From Gammaproteobacteria bacterium (lineage in GTDB: Bacteria; Pseudomonadota; Gammaproteobacteria; GRL18), in assembly GCA_013139395.1 (NCBI GenBank), contig WTAX01000512.1, forward strand, positions 1-5,969: a stretch of DNA of 5,969 nucleotides, read 5' to 3'. Under the pieces are notes generated by a model, which was given only the letters and a program-made list of their open reading frames with translations, was not told the DNA's origin and made no database searches. A program made the position numbers and the translations under genes. Positions 1 to 5,969 of this stretch are shown here, one piece after another (position 1 is the stretch's first letter; each line of letters begins with the position of its first letter).

Positions 1-387
1 CCGCAAAGTGGTTCAAATAGCGAAGGTCAGGGTTCACTAGGCCGGGGTTTTGATGATTTTAGTGGTTTTAAAACCTACCAACCCGGTGAATCCTTGAAAC
101 ACATTCACTGGAAAGCTTATGCTCGTGAACAGGGACTTTTAAGCAAAACCTTTTCCGGTGCTAATAATCATGAATATTGGTTAAACTGGAATGAACTTAG
201 CGGTGATATTGAACAACGGCTGAGTCAATTATGCCGTTTAATTATTGATGCTGAAACACAAGGTGATCGATATGGTCTGGTGTTACCTGATAAAACAATT
301 AATATCTCTCAGGGTGAGGCACATCAGCATCTGTGCCTCAAAGTCTTAGCACTATATCCGGCAAAAAAAAGTCAGGCAAAAAAATGA
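1..387 (+). CDS. DUF58 domain protein, C-terminal part (5' end outside window)
   Basis: The frame is open from the first base and ends at TGA 385-387, giving the last 128 residues of a protein whose family is usually about 300 or more residues long. The diagnostic DUF58 signature lies at visible residues 17-43: an FDDF.GF stretch, then YQPGES, then HIHWKAYAR. This is the conserved 'D..GFRPY.PGD..R.IHWKASAR' block of the family. DUF58 proteins are mostly of undefined biochemistry; many have N-terminal membrane segments and a degenerate von Willebrand A-like fold, and they are typically encoded between a MoxR AAA+ ATPase and a transglutaminase-like protein. The next gene is exactly that transglutaminase, which supports the call. 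The lysine-rich tail (AKKSQAKK) is encoded over the overlap with the next gene. The apparent TTG at position 94 is internal to the conserved block and is not a start. Confidence 0.93.
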   Translation, partial: PQSGSNSEGQGSLGRGFDDFSGFKTYQPGESLKHIHWKAYAREQGLLSKTFSGANNHEYWLNWNELSGDIEQRLSQLCRLIIDAETQGDRYGLVLPDKTINISQGEAHQHLCLKVLALYPAKKSQAKK

Positions 388-2456
388 TGAAGTCTTTATC
401 TTTGACATTTAAAAATATGATTCATCATTCATCACCCTTTCATTTTAATATTAATCATTTTATCAATAGTGTTCATACTCTGTTGCCCATTGTTCTTTTT
501 GTTGTTTTATTGCCTCATTTAATCACCATATCTCCTATTATTTCTCTTTATATTGTGGCTATTTTAATCTGGTTTACTTTACATACTCTGGGTATTATTC
601 CTCTACCAGGACGCTTAATTCGGTTTTTTCTGGTGTTGACTGCACTGGCTATTTTAGTGATGAATTATGGCTTGTTATTTTCTCAAAAAGCTTCCTTAAG
701 TCTGCTAGCCATTATGGTGTGTTTAAAATTATTAGAAATTCACAATGAACTGGATAGACGTAATATTTTTCTGGTTTTATTTTTGGGTTATTTTATTTTA
801 ATTACGCATTTTTTACGTTCACAAGATGTTCTTCTCAGCCTGTTTACCTTTCTAAATTGTATTGTTTTAACCCTTATGCTCAGCACCTTTAATCGCAAGC
901 CGCAAAATGCATTGCCATTTACCGATAATCTTCGCTTAATTACTCGCCTGTTTATAAAGGCACTGCCCATCGCCATTATTCTTTTTTTATTTTTCCCCCG
1001 TATTCCCGGGCCACTTTGGAGTTTACCTGAAGACGGACAATCCAGTAAAACAGGTTTATCTGATAAAATGTATCCCGGCAGTGTCAGTGAATTAGTGGAT
1101 TCAGATGAAATTGCCTTTCGAGTTGATTTTCACAATTTAATTCCTGCTGCTGACAAACTCTATTGGCGTGGTCCGGTATTAAGTGAGACTGATGGTTTTT
1201 TATGGACACAAAAAAAACAGCAGCCATTAAAAAAACCATTTTCACAAGTCATCAAAAACAGCAGTAATCCTGTTTCGTATACCATTACTCTGGAACCTCA
1301 TCAGCAAAAATGGCTTTTTGCTCTTGAAATGCCTGCTAAAATACAGGGTGATACCATAGAAGGATTTTATTTCAACACTGATTTACAGCTATTGAATAAG
1401 AATAATATTCATCAACTGACACAATACCGTGTCACTTCCATGACACAGTTTTTTCTTGATCAGGTAACTAAAAATGAACTCAAATCAGCACTTAAATTTC
1501 CACCGTCAAGTAACCCAAGAACTCATGAATTAGGCAGGCAGTGGCAAACTGCTTTGAGCGATCACAAACAGATTGTTTTAACTGGCTTAAATTATTTTAA
1601 AGATCAGCCCTTCTATTACACAAAAAAACCTGATGTCATGGTTGATAATCCCAGTGATCAATTTTTATTTGATAAACAACGCGGCTTTTGTGAACATTAT
1701 GCCAGCAGCTTTGTCTTATTAATGCGTGCTGCCGGTGTTCCCGCACGAGTGGTCACCGGTTATCAGGGCATTGAAAAAAATGATGTCGGTAATTATTATA
1801 TTGTCCGTCAATCCAATGCTCATGCCTGGGCTGAGGTTTGGCTGGAGGGTAATGGCTGGTTTAGAGTTGATCCGACAGCAATGATCCCGGCCGAACGCAT
1901 TGAAGCAGATATTTTCCAGACCAATCTGGAGCGTCTGAGTTTTTCTTCTCTCAACCTGGATAATTTACCTAATTTAACAGCACAACAAAAAACAGCTGTT
2001 TATAATTTTTATAAACAACTCAGGCAATCCATTGATCATATAAAACACTCCTGGAATAACTGGATTTTAGGTTATGATAAAACCAAGCAAGGTCTATTGT
2101 TAAAGCTGATGGGTTTAACTGCCAATTGGCAAACACTCATTTTTTTACTTATGGCAGGCATGATCTCTTTGGTCATTATATTTCAGTTAATCCATTTTTA
2201 TCAGCACTATAAAAACACCGATAAAGTCTATCGTCATTATTTAAAATTTATTAAAAAATTAAATCAGGCCGGTATGTCGCTGCAGATAAGTGAAGGCCCT
2301 GAGGCTGTTAAACAGCAGGCAATTAAAAAGTTTCCTGAAAAAGCACCATTAATTCAATCGATTATTAATGACTATATTCAGATCCGATATGGCAGTGTAA
2401 ATAATAAACAATTGATAGAGCAGTTTCTCAAAACAATTCAACACTATAAGGCTTAG
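384..2456 (+). CDS. tgpA: TgpA-like membrane transglutaminase (DUF3488 / transglutaminase core / DUF4129)
   Basis: The product is 690 residues, close to Pseudomonas TgpA (about 670). The N-terminal third (DUF3488) is strongly hydrophobic, with about six or seven membrane helices near residues 33-50, 52-70, 79-98, 103-117, 126-143, 148-167 and 193-210. A large extracytoplasmic part follows, containing a transglutaminase core. The catalytic triad is readable as C436 (in RGFCEHYASS), H480 (in NAHAWAEVW) and D496 (in FRVDPT). A last helix lies at about 582-605, then a C-terminal DUF4129-like tail ending in IRYGS. Family knowledge: the TgpA periplasmic domain is transglutaminase- or protease-like and the Pseudomonas gene has been reported as essential; the substrate is unknown. 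I chose ATG 384 because it overlaps the DUF58 stop (ATGA) with a weak CAGG seven bases upstream. An adjacent ATG at 387 is possible. An in-frame GTG at 333 would add 17 lysine-rich residues and overlap the DUF58 gene by 55 bases, which is less likely. Confidence 0.95.
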   Translation: MMKSLSLTFKNMIHHSSPFHFNINHFINSVHTLLPIVLFVVLLPHLITISPIISLYIVAILIWFTLHTLGIIPLPGRLIRFFLVLTALAILVMNYGLLFSQKASLSLLAIMVCLKLLEIHNELDRRNIFLVLFLGYFILITHFLRSQDVLLSLFTFLNCIVLTLMLSTFNRKPQNALPFTDNLRLITRLFIKALPIAIILFLFFPRIPGPLWSLPEDGQSSKTGLSDKMYPGSVSELVDSDEIAFRVDFHNLIPAADKLYWRGPVLSETDGFLWTQKKQQPLKKPFSQVIKNSSNPVSYTITLEPHQQKWLFALEMPAKIQGDTIEGFYFNTDLQLLNKNNIHQLTQYRVTSMTQFFLDQVTKNELKSALKFPPSSNPRTHELGRQWQTALSDHKQIVLTGLNYFKDQPFYYTKKPDVMVDNPSDQFLFDKQRGFCEHYASSFVLLMRAAGVPARVVTGYQGIEKNDVGNYYIVRQSNAHAWAEVWLEGNGWFRVDPTAMIPAERIEADIFQTNLERLSFSSLNLDNLPNLTAQQKTAVYNFYKQLRQSIDHIKHSWNNWILGYDKTKQGLLLKLMGLTANWQTLIFLLMAGMISLVIIFQLIHFYQHYKNTDKVYRHYLKFIKKLNQAGMSLQISEGPEAVKQQAIKKFPEKAPLIQSIINDYIQIRYGSVNNKQLIEQFLKTIQHYKA

Positions 2457-2460
2457 TTAA

Positions 2461-3369
2461 TTGAGCAGCACAATACAACGACTTACTAAGAATAAGTTAA
2501 TCACTCCACCCAAATTCTTAGCCAATGCTATTCAAATGGAAGTGATCATGGGTTCTATTGCTTATGGCGTATCCTCCGATAGTTCTGATATGGATATTTA
2601 TGGTTTTTGCATTCCAAATCGTGGAGATGTTTTTCCTCATACCATAGGTGAAATACCCGGCTTTGGTACGCCTGTTAAAAAATTTGAACAATATCAGGAG
2701 CATCATATTATTGATCCTTCAGCCATGGGTGGTAAAGGTCAGGAATATGATTTTACTATTTATTCCATTGTTAAATATTTTCAGCTGTGTATGGAAAATA
2801 ATCCTAATATGATTGACTCTCTTTTTGTACCCAGACGCTGTATTTTGTATTCCACTCAGGTAGGTGAGATGGTTAGAGAAAATCGCAAACTATTTTTACA
2901 CAAAGGTGCCTGGCATAAATTCAAAGGTTATAGTTATGCCCAGTTACATAAGGCAGAACATTCTGTACCACAGGCCGGTACTGCTCGTAGAGCTGATTAT
3001 GATAAACATGGTTACTCCACTAAATTTGCTTATCATGTGGTGCGACTGATTTCTGAAATTGAAATGATCCTTATTGAAGGTGATCTGGACCTAACCAGAA
3101 ACCGTGAACAATTAAAAGCAATTCGTCGAGGTGAATGGAGTAAGGAACAATTACGAGAATTTTTTAATCTCAAAGAAAAACAATTAGAGGCCTTGTATAT
3201 TTCTAGTACTTTACCACAAAAACCTGATGAAAATGCCATCAGGCAATTACTGCTCAATTGTCTTGAACATCATTATGGCTCCTTAGAAGGCTGTATTTCT
3301 GCTGATAAAGATAAAGGCACTGAAGCCATTAGAAAACTGGAAGCCATCTCAAATATCATTAACCGTTAA
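2461..3369 (+). CDS. Predicted nucleotidyltransferase, YcgL/RlaP type (DNA polymerase beta superfamily, PF10127-like)
   Basis: The product is 302 residues. The polymerase-beta nucleotidyltransferase signature is clear: G31-S32 in IMGSIAYGV, followed by SDSSDMDIYGF with the metal-binding pair D43 and D45. Downstream are features I associate with PF10127-type proteins: HKAEHS, then GYSTKFAYHVVRL (K188, H192), then an IEGDLDLTRN stretch and a helical C-terminus. No membrane segment or signal peptide is visible, so it should be cytoplasmic. The family is assigned to nucleotide transfer, and RlaP relatives have been linked by genome context to RNA repair; the real substrate here is unknown. The start is TTG 2461: an in-frame TAA lies directly before it (2458-2460), AAGG at 2448-2451 is spaced nine bases away, and the N-terminal KLITPPKFL stretch looks conserved. 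ATG 2536 would begin only a few residues before the GS motif and is less likely. The gene sits four bases behind tgpA, so it is probably co-transcribed and translationally coupled. Confidence 0.88.
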   Translation: MSSTIQRLTKNKLITPPKFLANAIQMEVIMGSIAYGVSSDSSDMDIYGFCIPNRGDVFPHTIGEIPGFGTPVKKFEQYQEHHIIDPSAMGGKGQEYDFTIYSIVKYFQLCMENNPNMIDSLFVPRRCILYSTQVGEMVRENRKLFLHKGAWHKFKGYSYAQLHKAEHSVPQAGTARRADYDKHGYSTKFAYHVVRLISEIEMILIEGDLDLTRNREQLKAIRRGEWSKEQLREFFNLKEKQLEALYISSTLPQKPDENAIRQLLLNCLEHHYGSLEGCISADKDKGTEAIRKLEAISNIINR

Positions 3370-3377
3370 GGTTTATT

Positions 3378-3419
3378 ATGCTATCCTCCATACCTATTAA
3401 TTATTTAATGGATGCCTAA
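3378..3419 (+). CDS. Possible 13-codon leader ORF overlapping the lipoprotein start
   Basis: ATG 3378 is preceded by AAGG (3368-3371) at the good spacing of six bases, a better ribosome site than that of the following gene. It reads MLSSIPINYLMDA and stops at TAA 3417-3419, which overlaps the ATG of the lipoprotein gene as TAATG. This layout would allow terminating ribosomes to reinitiate on the lipoprotein. The peptide has no recognisable composition bias of an attenuation leader. It may be a genuine coupling device or a chance frame in a 49-base gap; only the ribosome-site spacing and the overlap support it. Confidence 0.3.
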   Translation: MLSSIPINYLMDA

Positions 3420-4075
3420 TGCATAATCTTCTATCTGTTTTTTTTATTATTTTCACCTTCTTTCTTACTGGCTGTACTGCCACTCAGTTTGGGGTACCCG
3501 AAGAACAATGGCTGCAAATGAATGATGAACAAAAGCAACTTGCAATCAGCGGTTATAATCAACGTCAACTGCTAGCAGAGCAGCGCCGTCTGGAACGAGC
3601 GAAAGCTGATGCACTCATTCAACAACAGCAAAAAGCATTACAAGAAAAAAAGGAACAACGACAACAAGCACGAATTAATAGAATACGAAATGGCGCTGGT
3701 GATTTAGGTGATCTTATCCGTGTTAGTATTTTATCCTGTCAGGCAAAGCTCCATAATAAATATCGTCAGATTAACCCTGTATCGATAAAACTGGCAGATG
3801 GCGAACACCGAGAAATTAAGATTAATAGTGTTACTCACAAAGATCGATCCTATAGCGCAAGTTTACCTGTTAAATATAATGAGGGTCTGGTCACTATTAG
3901 TGGTCAATCATCCGGGAAAAAAAGTATTAAACTGGCTTATGAACAAAGCTGGCTAAAAGGACATCGATATCATAAGCTTTCTGCCAAGGGAGCAGTGAAA
4001 CTCAAAGAGTGTGAAATTGCCATATCAGTCATTCCATCATCCTCATTCTCTATTCGCTCAAGATACTATGACTAA
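3419..4075 (+). CDS. Putative lipoprotein of unknown function with helical Gln/Arg-rich segment
   Basis: The product is 218 residues and I do not recognise a named family. The N-terminus is a hydrophobic run ending in the lipobox LTGC, with C19 as the predicted lipidated residue; T20 at +2 does not suggest retention in the inner membrane, so outer-membrane sorting is plausible. The n-region is unusual in having no Lys or Arg (MHNLL). From about residue 28 to 92 the sequence is rich in Gln, Glu, Arg and Lys with alanine and leucine, typical of a long helix or coiled coil, and includes a W..M..EQKQLAI..YNQRQ stretch often seen in small gammaproteobacterial lipoproteins. The remainder (about 95-218) looks like a compact beta-rich domain, with two cysteines, C107 and C198, that could form a disulfide. 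ATG 3419 is the first start after an in-frame TAA at 3398. Its own ribosome site is weak (GGA 3410-3412). It is last in the + strand run. Confidence 0.8.
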   Translation: MHNLLSVFFIIFTFFLTGCTATQFGVPEEQWLQMNDEQKQLAISGYNQRQLLAEQRRLERAKADALIQQQQKALQEKKEQRQQARINRIRNGAGDLGDLIRVSILSCQAKLHNKYRQINPVSIKLADGEHREIKINSVTHKDRSYSASLPVKYNEGLVTISGQSSGKKSIKLAYEQSWLKGHRYHKLSAKGAVKLKECEIAISVIPSSSFSIRSRYYD

Positions 4076-4080
4076 ATAAC

Positions 4081-4106
4081 TGCTCCTAAATGGTATACAC
4101 GGAGCA
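4081..4106. repeat. Small hairpin after the lipoprotein gene
   Basis: TGCTCC (4081-4086) is the exact complement of GGAGCA (4101-4106), separated by 14 bases. It starts five bases after the lipoprotein stop codon. No T-run follows, so it is not a classical terminator, but it could cap the + strand mRNA. It shares bases 4104-4106 with the larger inverted repeat next to it, so both cannot form completely at once. Confidence 0.35.
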
Positions 4107-4179
4107 TCAGAACCTGTCATTTATTATTTGGTGATTTTATGTCAATATGAGCCCAATAATGAATGACAGGTTCTGATGC
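4104..4179. repeat. Large near-perfect inverted repeat (palindromic element) between convergent genes
   Basis: The left arm 4104-4121 (GCATCAGAACCTGTCATT) and right arm 4162-4179 are perfect reverse complements over 18 bases. The pairing continues inward: a T-G wobble (4122/4161), six pairs of ATTATT with AATAAT (4123-4128 with 4155-4160), one mismatch (4129/4154), two G-C pairs (4130-4131 with 4152-4153) and another wobble. The loop is about 18 bases (4133-4150). No T-run follows on either strand, so a simple rho-independent terminator is not supported. No target-site duplication is visible at the two ends. It could be a miniature inverted-repeat element, a REP/BIME-like repeat, or a structured 3' end for the + strand transcript. 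Confidence 0.8.
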
Positions 4180-4239
4180 GAATAATAAATGAACAATGCT
4201 CACGTATTGGAACACTTATTTAGATAATAGCGCACAATA

Positions 4240-4262
4240 GAAAAAGCGACCCTAAGGTCGCT
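4240..4262 (-). terminator. Rho-independent terminator for the - strand small exported protein gene
   Basis: On the - strand the sequence reads AGCGACC, loop TTAG, GGTCGCT, then a T-run (from the A-tract 4241-4245 on the + strand). That is a seven-pair GC-rich stem with a four-base loop followed directly by Ts. It lies 50 bases past the TAA of the - strand gene ending at 4313. On the + strand the hairpin is followed by GAAATC rather than Ts, so it is directional toward the - strand gene, although the hairpin may also hinder + strand readthrough. Confidence 0.8.
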
Positions 4263-4312
4263 GAAATCTATAAAAAATAAATCAATAGAGGAAGTATTTT
4301 TAAATACTCAAC

Positions 4313-4669
4313 TTACATGGTTTCTCTACCAGGTCCAAGAAGAGGGCATAAAAAATACTTGTCTTCTGAATCCATTTCTTCATTCATATTTAAGTCAATC
4401 CACCAGCGACCACCTAGATGCCCTACTTCACCAGGTCCAAATTCTGTAGACAAGCCATTCATTCCTGGAACTAACTCCTGAAAATCACCTTGTTGAGGTA
4501 AGTCAGCCAAAACAATTGAGTCATAATATAAACCTTGTGAAGTAACATAAACTACTGGTGAATCTGGACTTCCACGTCCTGATTTATTTTGTGATGCATA
4601 AGCTGCACTGGTCATTGTAATAGCAGAGCATAGTAATACTGCTGCACTCAGGGTTTTTACACTATTCAT
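4313..4669 (-). CDS. Small exported protein of unknown function with acidic calcium-loop-like motif
   Basis: The product is 118 residues. The N-terminus is a classical Sec signal peptide: MNSVK, a hydrophobic core of about 16 residues, and an AYA cleavage site after A25. The mature part is about 93 residues and rich in Gly, Pro, Asp and Glu, with VVYVTSQGLYYDSIV, then TEFGPGEVGHLGGRWWIDLN, and a C-terminal CPLLGPGR. Residues D92-D103 (DLNMNEEMDSED) resemble an EF-hand or dockerin loop, with acidic or Asn ligands at positions 1, 3, 5, 9 and 12, though position 6 is Glu instead of the usual Gly. The single mature cysteine is C108. I do not recognise a named family. The start at 4669 is fixed by GGAG (4682-4679) nine bases upstream and by the signal peptide; a longer frame back to 4732 adds a basic, implausible extension. 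It lies 151 bases downstream of msrAB on the same strand and has its own terminator. Confidence 0.85.
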   Translation of the reverse strand: MNSVKTLSAAVLLCSAITMTSAAYASQNKSGRGSPDSPVVYVTSQGLYYDSIVLADLPQQGDFQELVPGMNGLSTEFGPGEVGHLGGRWWIDLNMNEEMDSEDKYFLCPLLGPGRETM

Positions 4670-4678
4670 TTTAAATAT

Positions 4679-4682
4679 CTCC
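4679..4682 (-). promoter_or_regulatory. Ribosome binding site deciding the start of the small exported protein
   Basis: GGAG on the - strand is placed nine bases before ATG 4669. It lies downstream of the alternative start at 4732 and therefore favours the shorter, 118-residue protein. Confidence 0.75.
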
Positions 4683-4820
4683 GTTTGTAGTTTCTTTTTT
4701 TTAAAAGGAAAATATATTATTACCCTAAACATTCACACGCTTATCACCAATTAATCACTTTTTTATAACATGTCGCAAATATTACTGGAGAATATTTTTT
4801 AATAAATTATTAAGACAGTT

Positions 4821-5969
4821 CTATTTTTTAAACAGAGTCACAAATTGCTCATAACCCTGCTCAACTAATTGTTCTTTGGGGACAAATTTCAGGGAGGCAG
4901 AATTAATACAATATCTTAAACCGGTTGGTTCAGGACCATCTGAAAAAACATGTCCCAAATGAGAGTCAGCATTTTTGCTTCTCACTTCTGTACGGCTATA
5001 AAATAAATGTTTATCTGTTTTCTCAGTGAGTGAAGTATCTTCAATAGGACGGGTGAAACTGGGCCAGCCTGTTTTTGAATTGTATTTGTCTATTGAGCTG
5101 AATAATGCTTCACCGGAAACGATGTCAACGTAGATACCTGATTTTTTATTATCCCAATATTTATTTTGAAACGGACGTTCAGTGCCCTCTTCCTGAGTGA
5201 CTTTGTATTGCAGGTCGGTGAGATTTTTTCTAAGCTCTTTGTCATCCGGTTTCATATAAATGCCTTTTACTACTTGTGTGTTTTTTGCATCATTTTCTGT
5301 GATAATGCTGTTTTTCATTGGTGAAGTTTTATGGCTTGATTTTCTTTTATGTAAATCATCACCCCAGACTTTTTCCAGATATTTATCACGCCCTGAATTG
5401 TAACGATAATACTTGTAGCGTATAGGGTTCTTTTTGTAATAATCCTGATGATACTCTTCAGCTTTGTAGAAACGCTCAAATGGTATGACTTCAGTTGCAA
5501 TGCTTTTGCTATAACGGCCAGATTGAGACAATTCCCGGATAGATTGTTCAGCCAGAGCCTTTTCTTCTTTATTAGTGTAAAAAATCACCGAACGGTAATG
5601 TAAACCACGATCAGCAAAAGAACCTGTTGCATCAGTAGGATCGATTAAATGCCAGAGTTCAGTTAATAGCTCATTATAGCTGACTTTATTGGGATCACAG
5701 ATGACTTCAACTGCTTCAACATGGCCGGTGCTTCCAGACGAAACCTGCCTATAGCCTGGATTTTTAACATGTCCACCACTATAGCCTGAAATCACTTCAA
5801 TGATACCCTCTACTTTTTCATAGTTTACTTCCACACACCAGAAACAACCACCGGCGAAATAGGCTTTTTTATATTGCCCTTCGCCGGCATTATCACTATT
5901 TGACTCCGATATATTCTTCATCATACTATTTTCATTAGCAGCCAATACGCTCAGAGCAATAGTCATCAT
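4821..5969 (-). CDS. msrAB: Fused peptide methionine sulfoxide reductase MsrA-MsrB, probably exported (5' end at window edge)
   Basis: The visible frame is 382 residues and reduces both S- and R-methionine sulfoxide epimers, as PilB/MsrAB fusions do. The MsrA domain spans about residues 33-190, with the active-site GGCFWCVE: nucleophile C42, C45 and the catalytic Glu E47. It continues with SGYSGG, the GHVEAVEV block and ..EEYHQDYY. A polar linker of about 40-50 residues follows. The MsrB domain spans about 235-370, with GWPSF (301-305), HLGHVF (H337, H340) and catalytic C354 in [11 protein letters not shown]. The zinc CxxC motifs of many MsrBs are absent, as in PilB-type domains, and T300 stands where a resolving Cys (GCGWPSF) is common, so this MsrB has only one cysteine. 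The frame opens with [11 protein letters not shown], the tail of a likely signal peptide lacking its basic start, so the true start probably lies outside the window; ATG 5969 or 5966 cannot be excluded. TAG at 4821-4823. Confidence 0.95.
   Translation of the reverse strand: MMTIALSVLAANENSMMKNISESNSDNAGEGQYKKAYFAGGCFWCVEVNYEKVEGIIEVISGYSGGHVKNPGYRQVSSGSTGHVEAVEVICDPNKVSYNELLTELWHLIDPTDATGSFADRGLHYRSVIFYTNKEEKALAEQSIRELSQSGRYSKSIATEVIPFERFYKAEEYHQDYYKKNPIRYKYYRYNSGRDKYLEKVWGDDLHKRKSSHKTSPMKNSIITENDAKNTQVVKGIYMKPDDKELRKNLTDLQYKVTQEEGTERPFQNKYWDNKKSGIYVDIVSGEALFSSIDKYNSKTGWPSFTRPIEDTSLTEKTDKHLFYSRTEVRSKNADSHLGHVFSDGPEPTGLRYCINSASLKFVPKEQLVEQGYEQFVTLFKK

Noticed and set aside
333..383. GTG start for the transglutaminase at 333, adding 17 residues
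   Set aside because: It would overlap the DUF58 gene by 55 bases and add a lysine/serine-rich stretch not expected before the first membrane region; ATG 384 gives the usual ATGA overlap.
788..976. Antisense open frame within the transglutaminase gene
   Set aside because: It is short, has no family resemblance, and lies fully opposite a well-supported coding sequence. The same applies to the frames at 2518-2706, 2864-3049, 3033-3257 and 5315-5500.
4189..4227. 12-codon ORF (MNNAHVLEHLFR) just after the palindrome
   Set aside because: No ribosome site precedes it and it is too short to judge. It could be a remnant of the start of a lost gene, but nothing in the sequence proves that.
4293..4308. 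AGTATT/AATACT hairpin right after the small exported protein gene
   Set aside because: Weak AT-rich stem with no T-run in the direction of transcription; the GC-rich terminator at 4240-4262 is far better.
4670..4732. Longer start (4732, - strand) for the small exported protein
   Set aside because: It adds a 21-residue basic segment in front of a perfect signal peptide and ignores the GGAG at 4682-4679.
4777..4797. AAATATT/AATATTT hairpin with a seven-base loop between the two - strand genes
   Set aside because: The stem is AT-only and the T-run is on the + strand side, where no gene ends; it does not serve msrAB as a terminator.
4683..4800. Sigma-70-like promoter for the small exported protein (TTGCGA, 17 bases, ATTAAT on the - strand)
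   Set aside because: Both boxes match consensus in only four of six positions in very AT-rich sequence, so the match is not distinguishable from chance.

Overview
This is an AT-rich bacterial window. The gene set (DUF58 protein followed by a TgpA-type transglutaminase, a lipobox lipoprotein, an exported MsrA-MsrB fusion) fits a Gram-negative, most likely a gammaproteobacterium. I cannot name a genus from the sequence alone.

Left part (1-4075, + strand): a compact, probably co-transcribed run of genes. It opens with the C-terminal 128 codons of a DUF58 protein. A 4-base ATGA overlap leads into a membrane-anchored TgpA-like transglutaminase (DUF3488, transglutaminase core, DUF4129). Four bases later comes a TTG-started nucleotidyltransferase of the YcgL/RlaP type (PF10127-like). 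A short gap of 49 bases holds a possible 13-codon leader ORF whose stop overlaps the start of a lipoprotein of unknown function (TAATG). DUF58 and TgpA genes normally sit together, usually behind a MoxR-type AAA+ ATPase, which would lie upstream of this window.

Middle (4076-4312): noncoding and rich in dyad symmetry. It holds a small hairpin, a large near-perfect inverted repeat with 18-bp perfect outer arms (4104-4179), and a rho-independent terminator that reads on the - strand. The two gene groups converge here.

Right part (4313-5969, - strand): a gene for a small exported protein of unknown function with a dockerin/EF-hand-like acidic loop, and upstream of it a fused peptide methionine sulfoxide reductase MsrA-MsrB, whose 5' end runs to the window edge. 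The N-terminal hydrophobic stretch suggests the reductase is exported to repair oxidised methionines outside the cytoplasm. Both proteins are therefore predicted to act in the envelope, as are TgpA and the lipoprotein; the nucleotidyltransferase is the only clearly cytoplasmic-looking outlier.

I found no RNA genes, CRISPR array, intact insertion sequence or prophage gene. Nothing here is demonstrably a new system. The best leads are the nucleotidyltransferase attached to the TgpA operon, the large palindrome, and the small exported acidic-loop protein beside msrAB.
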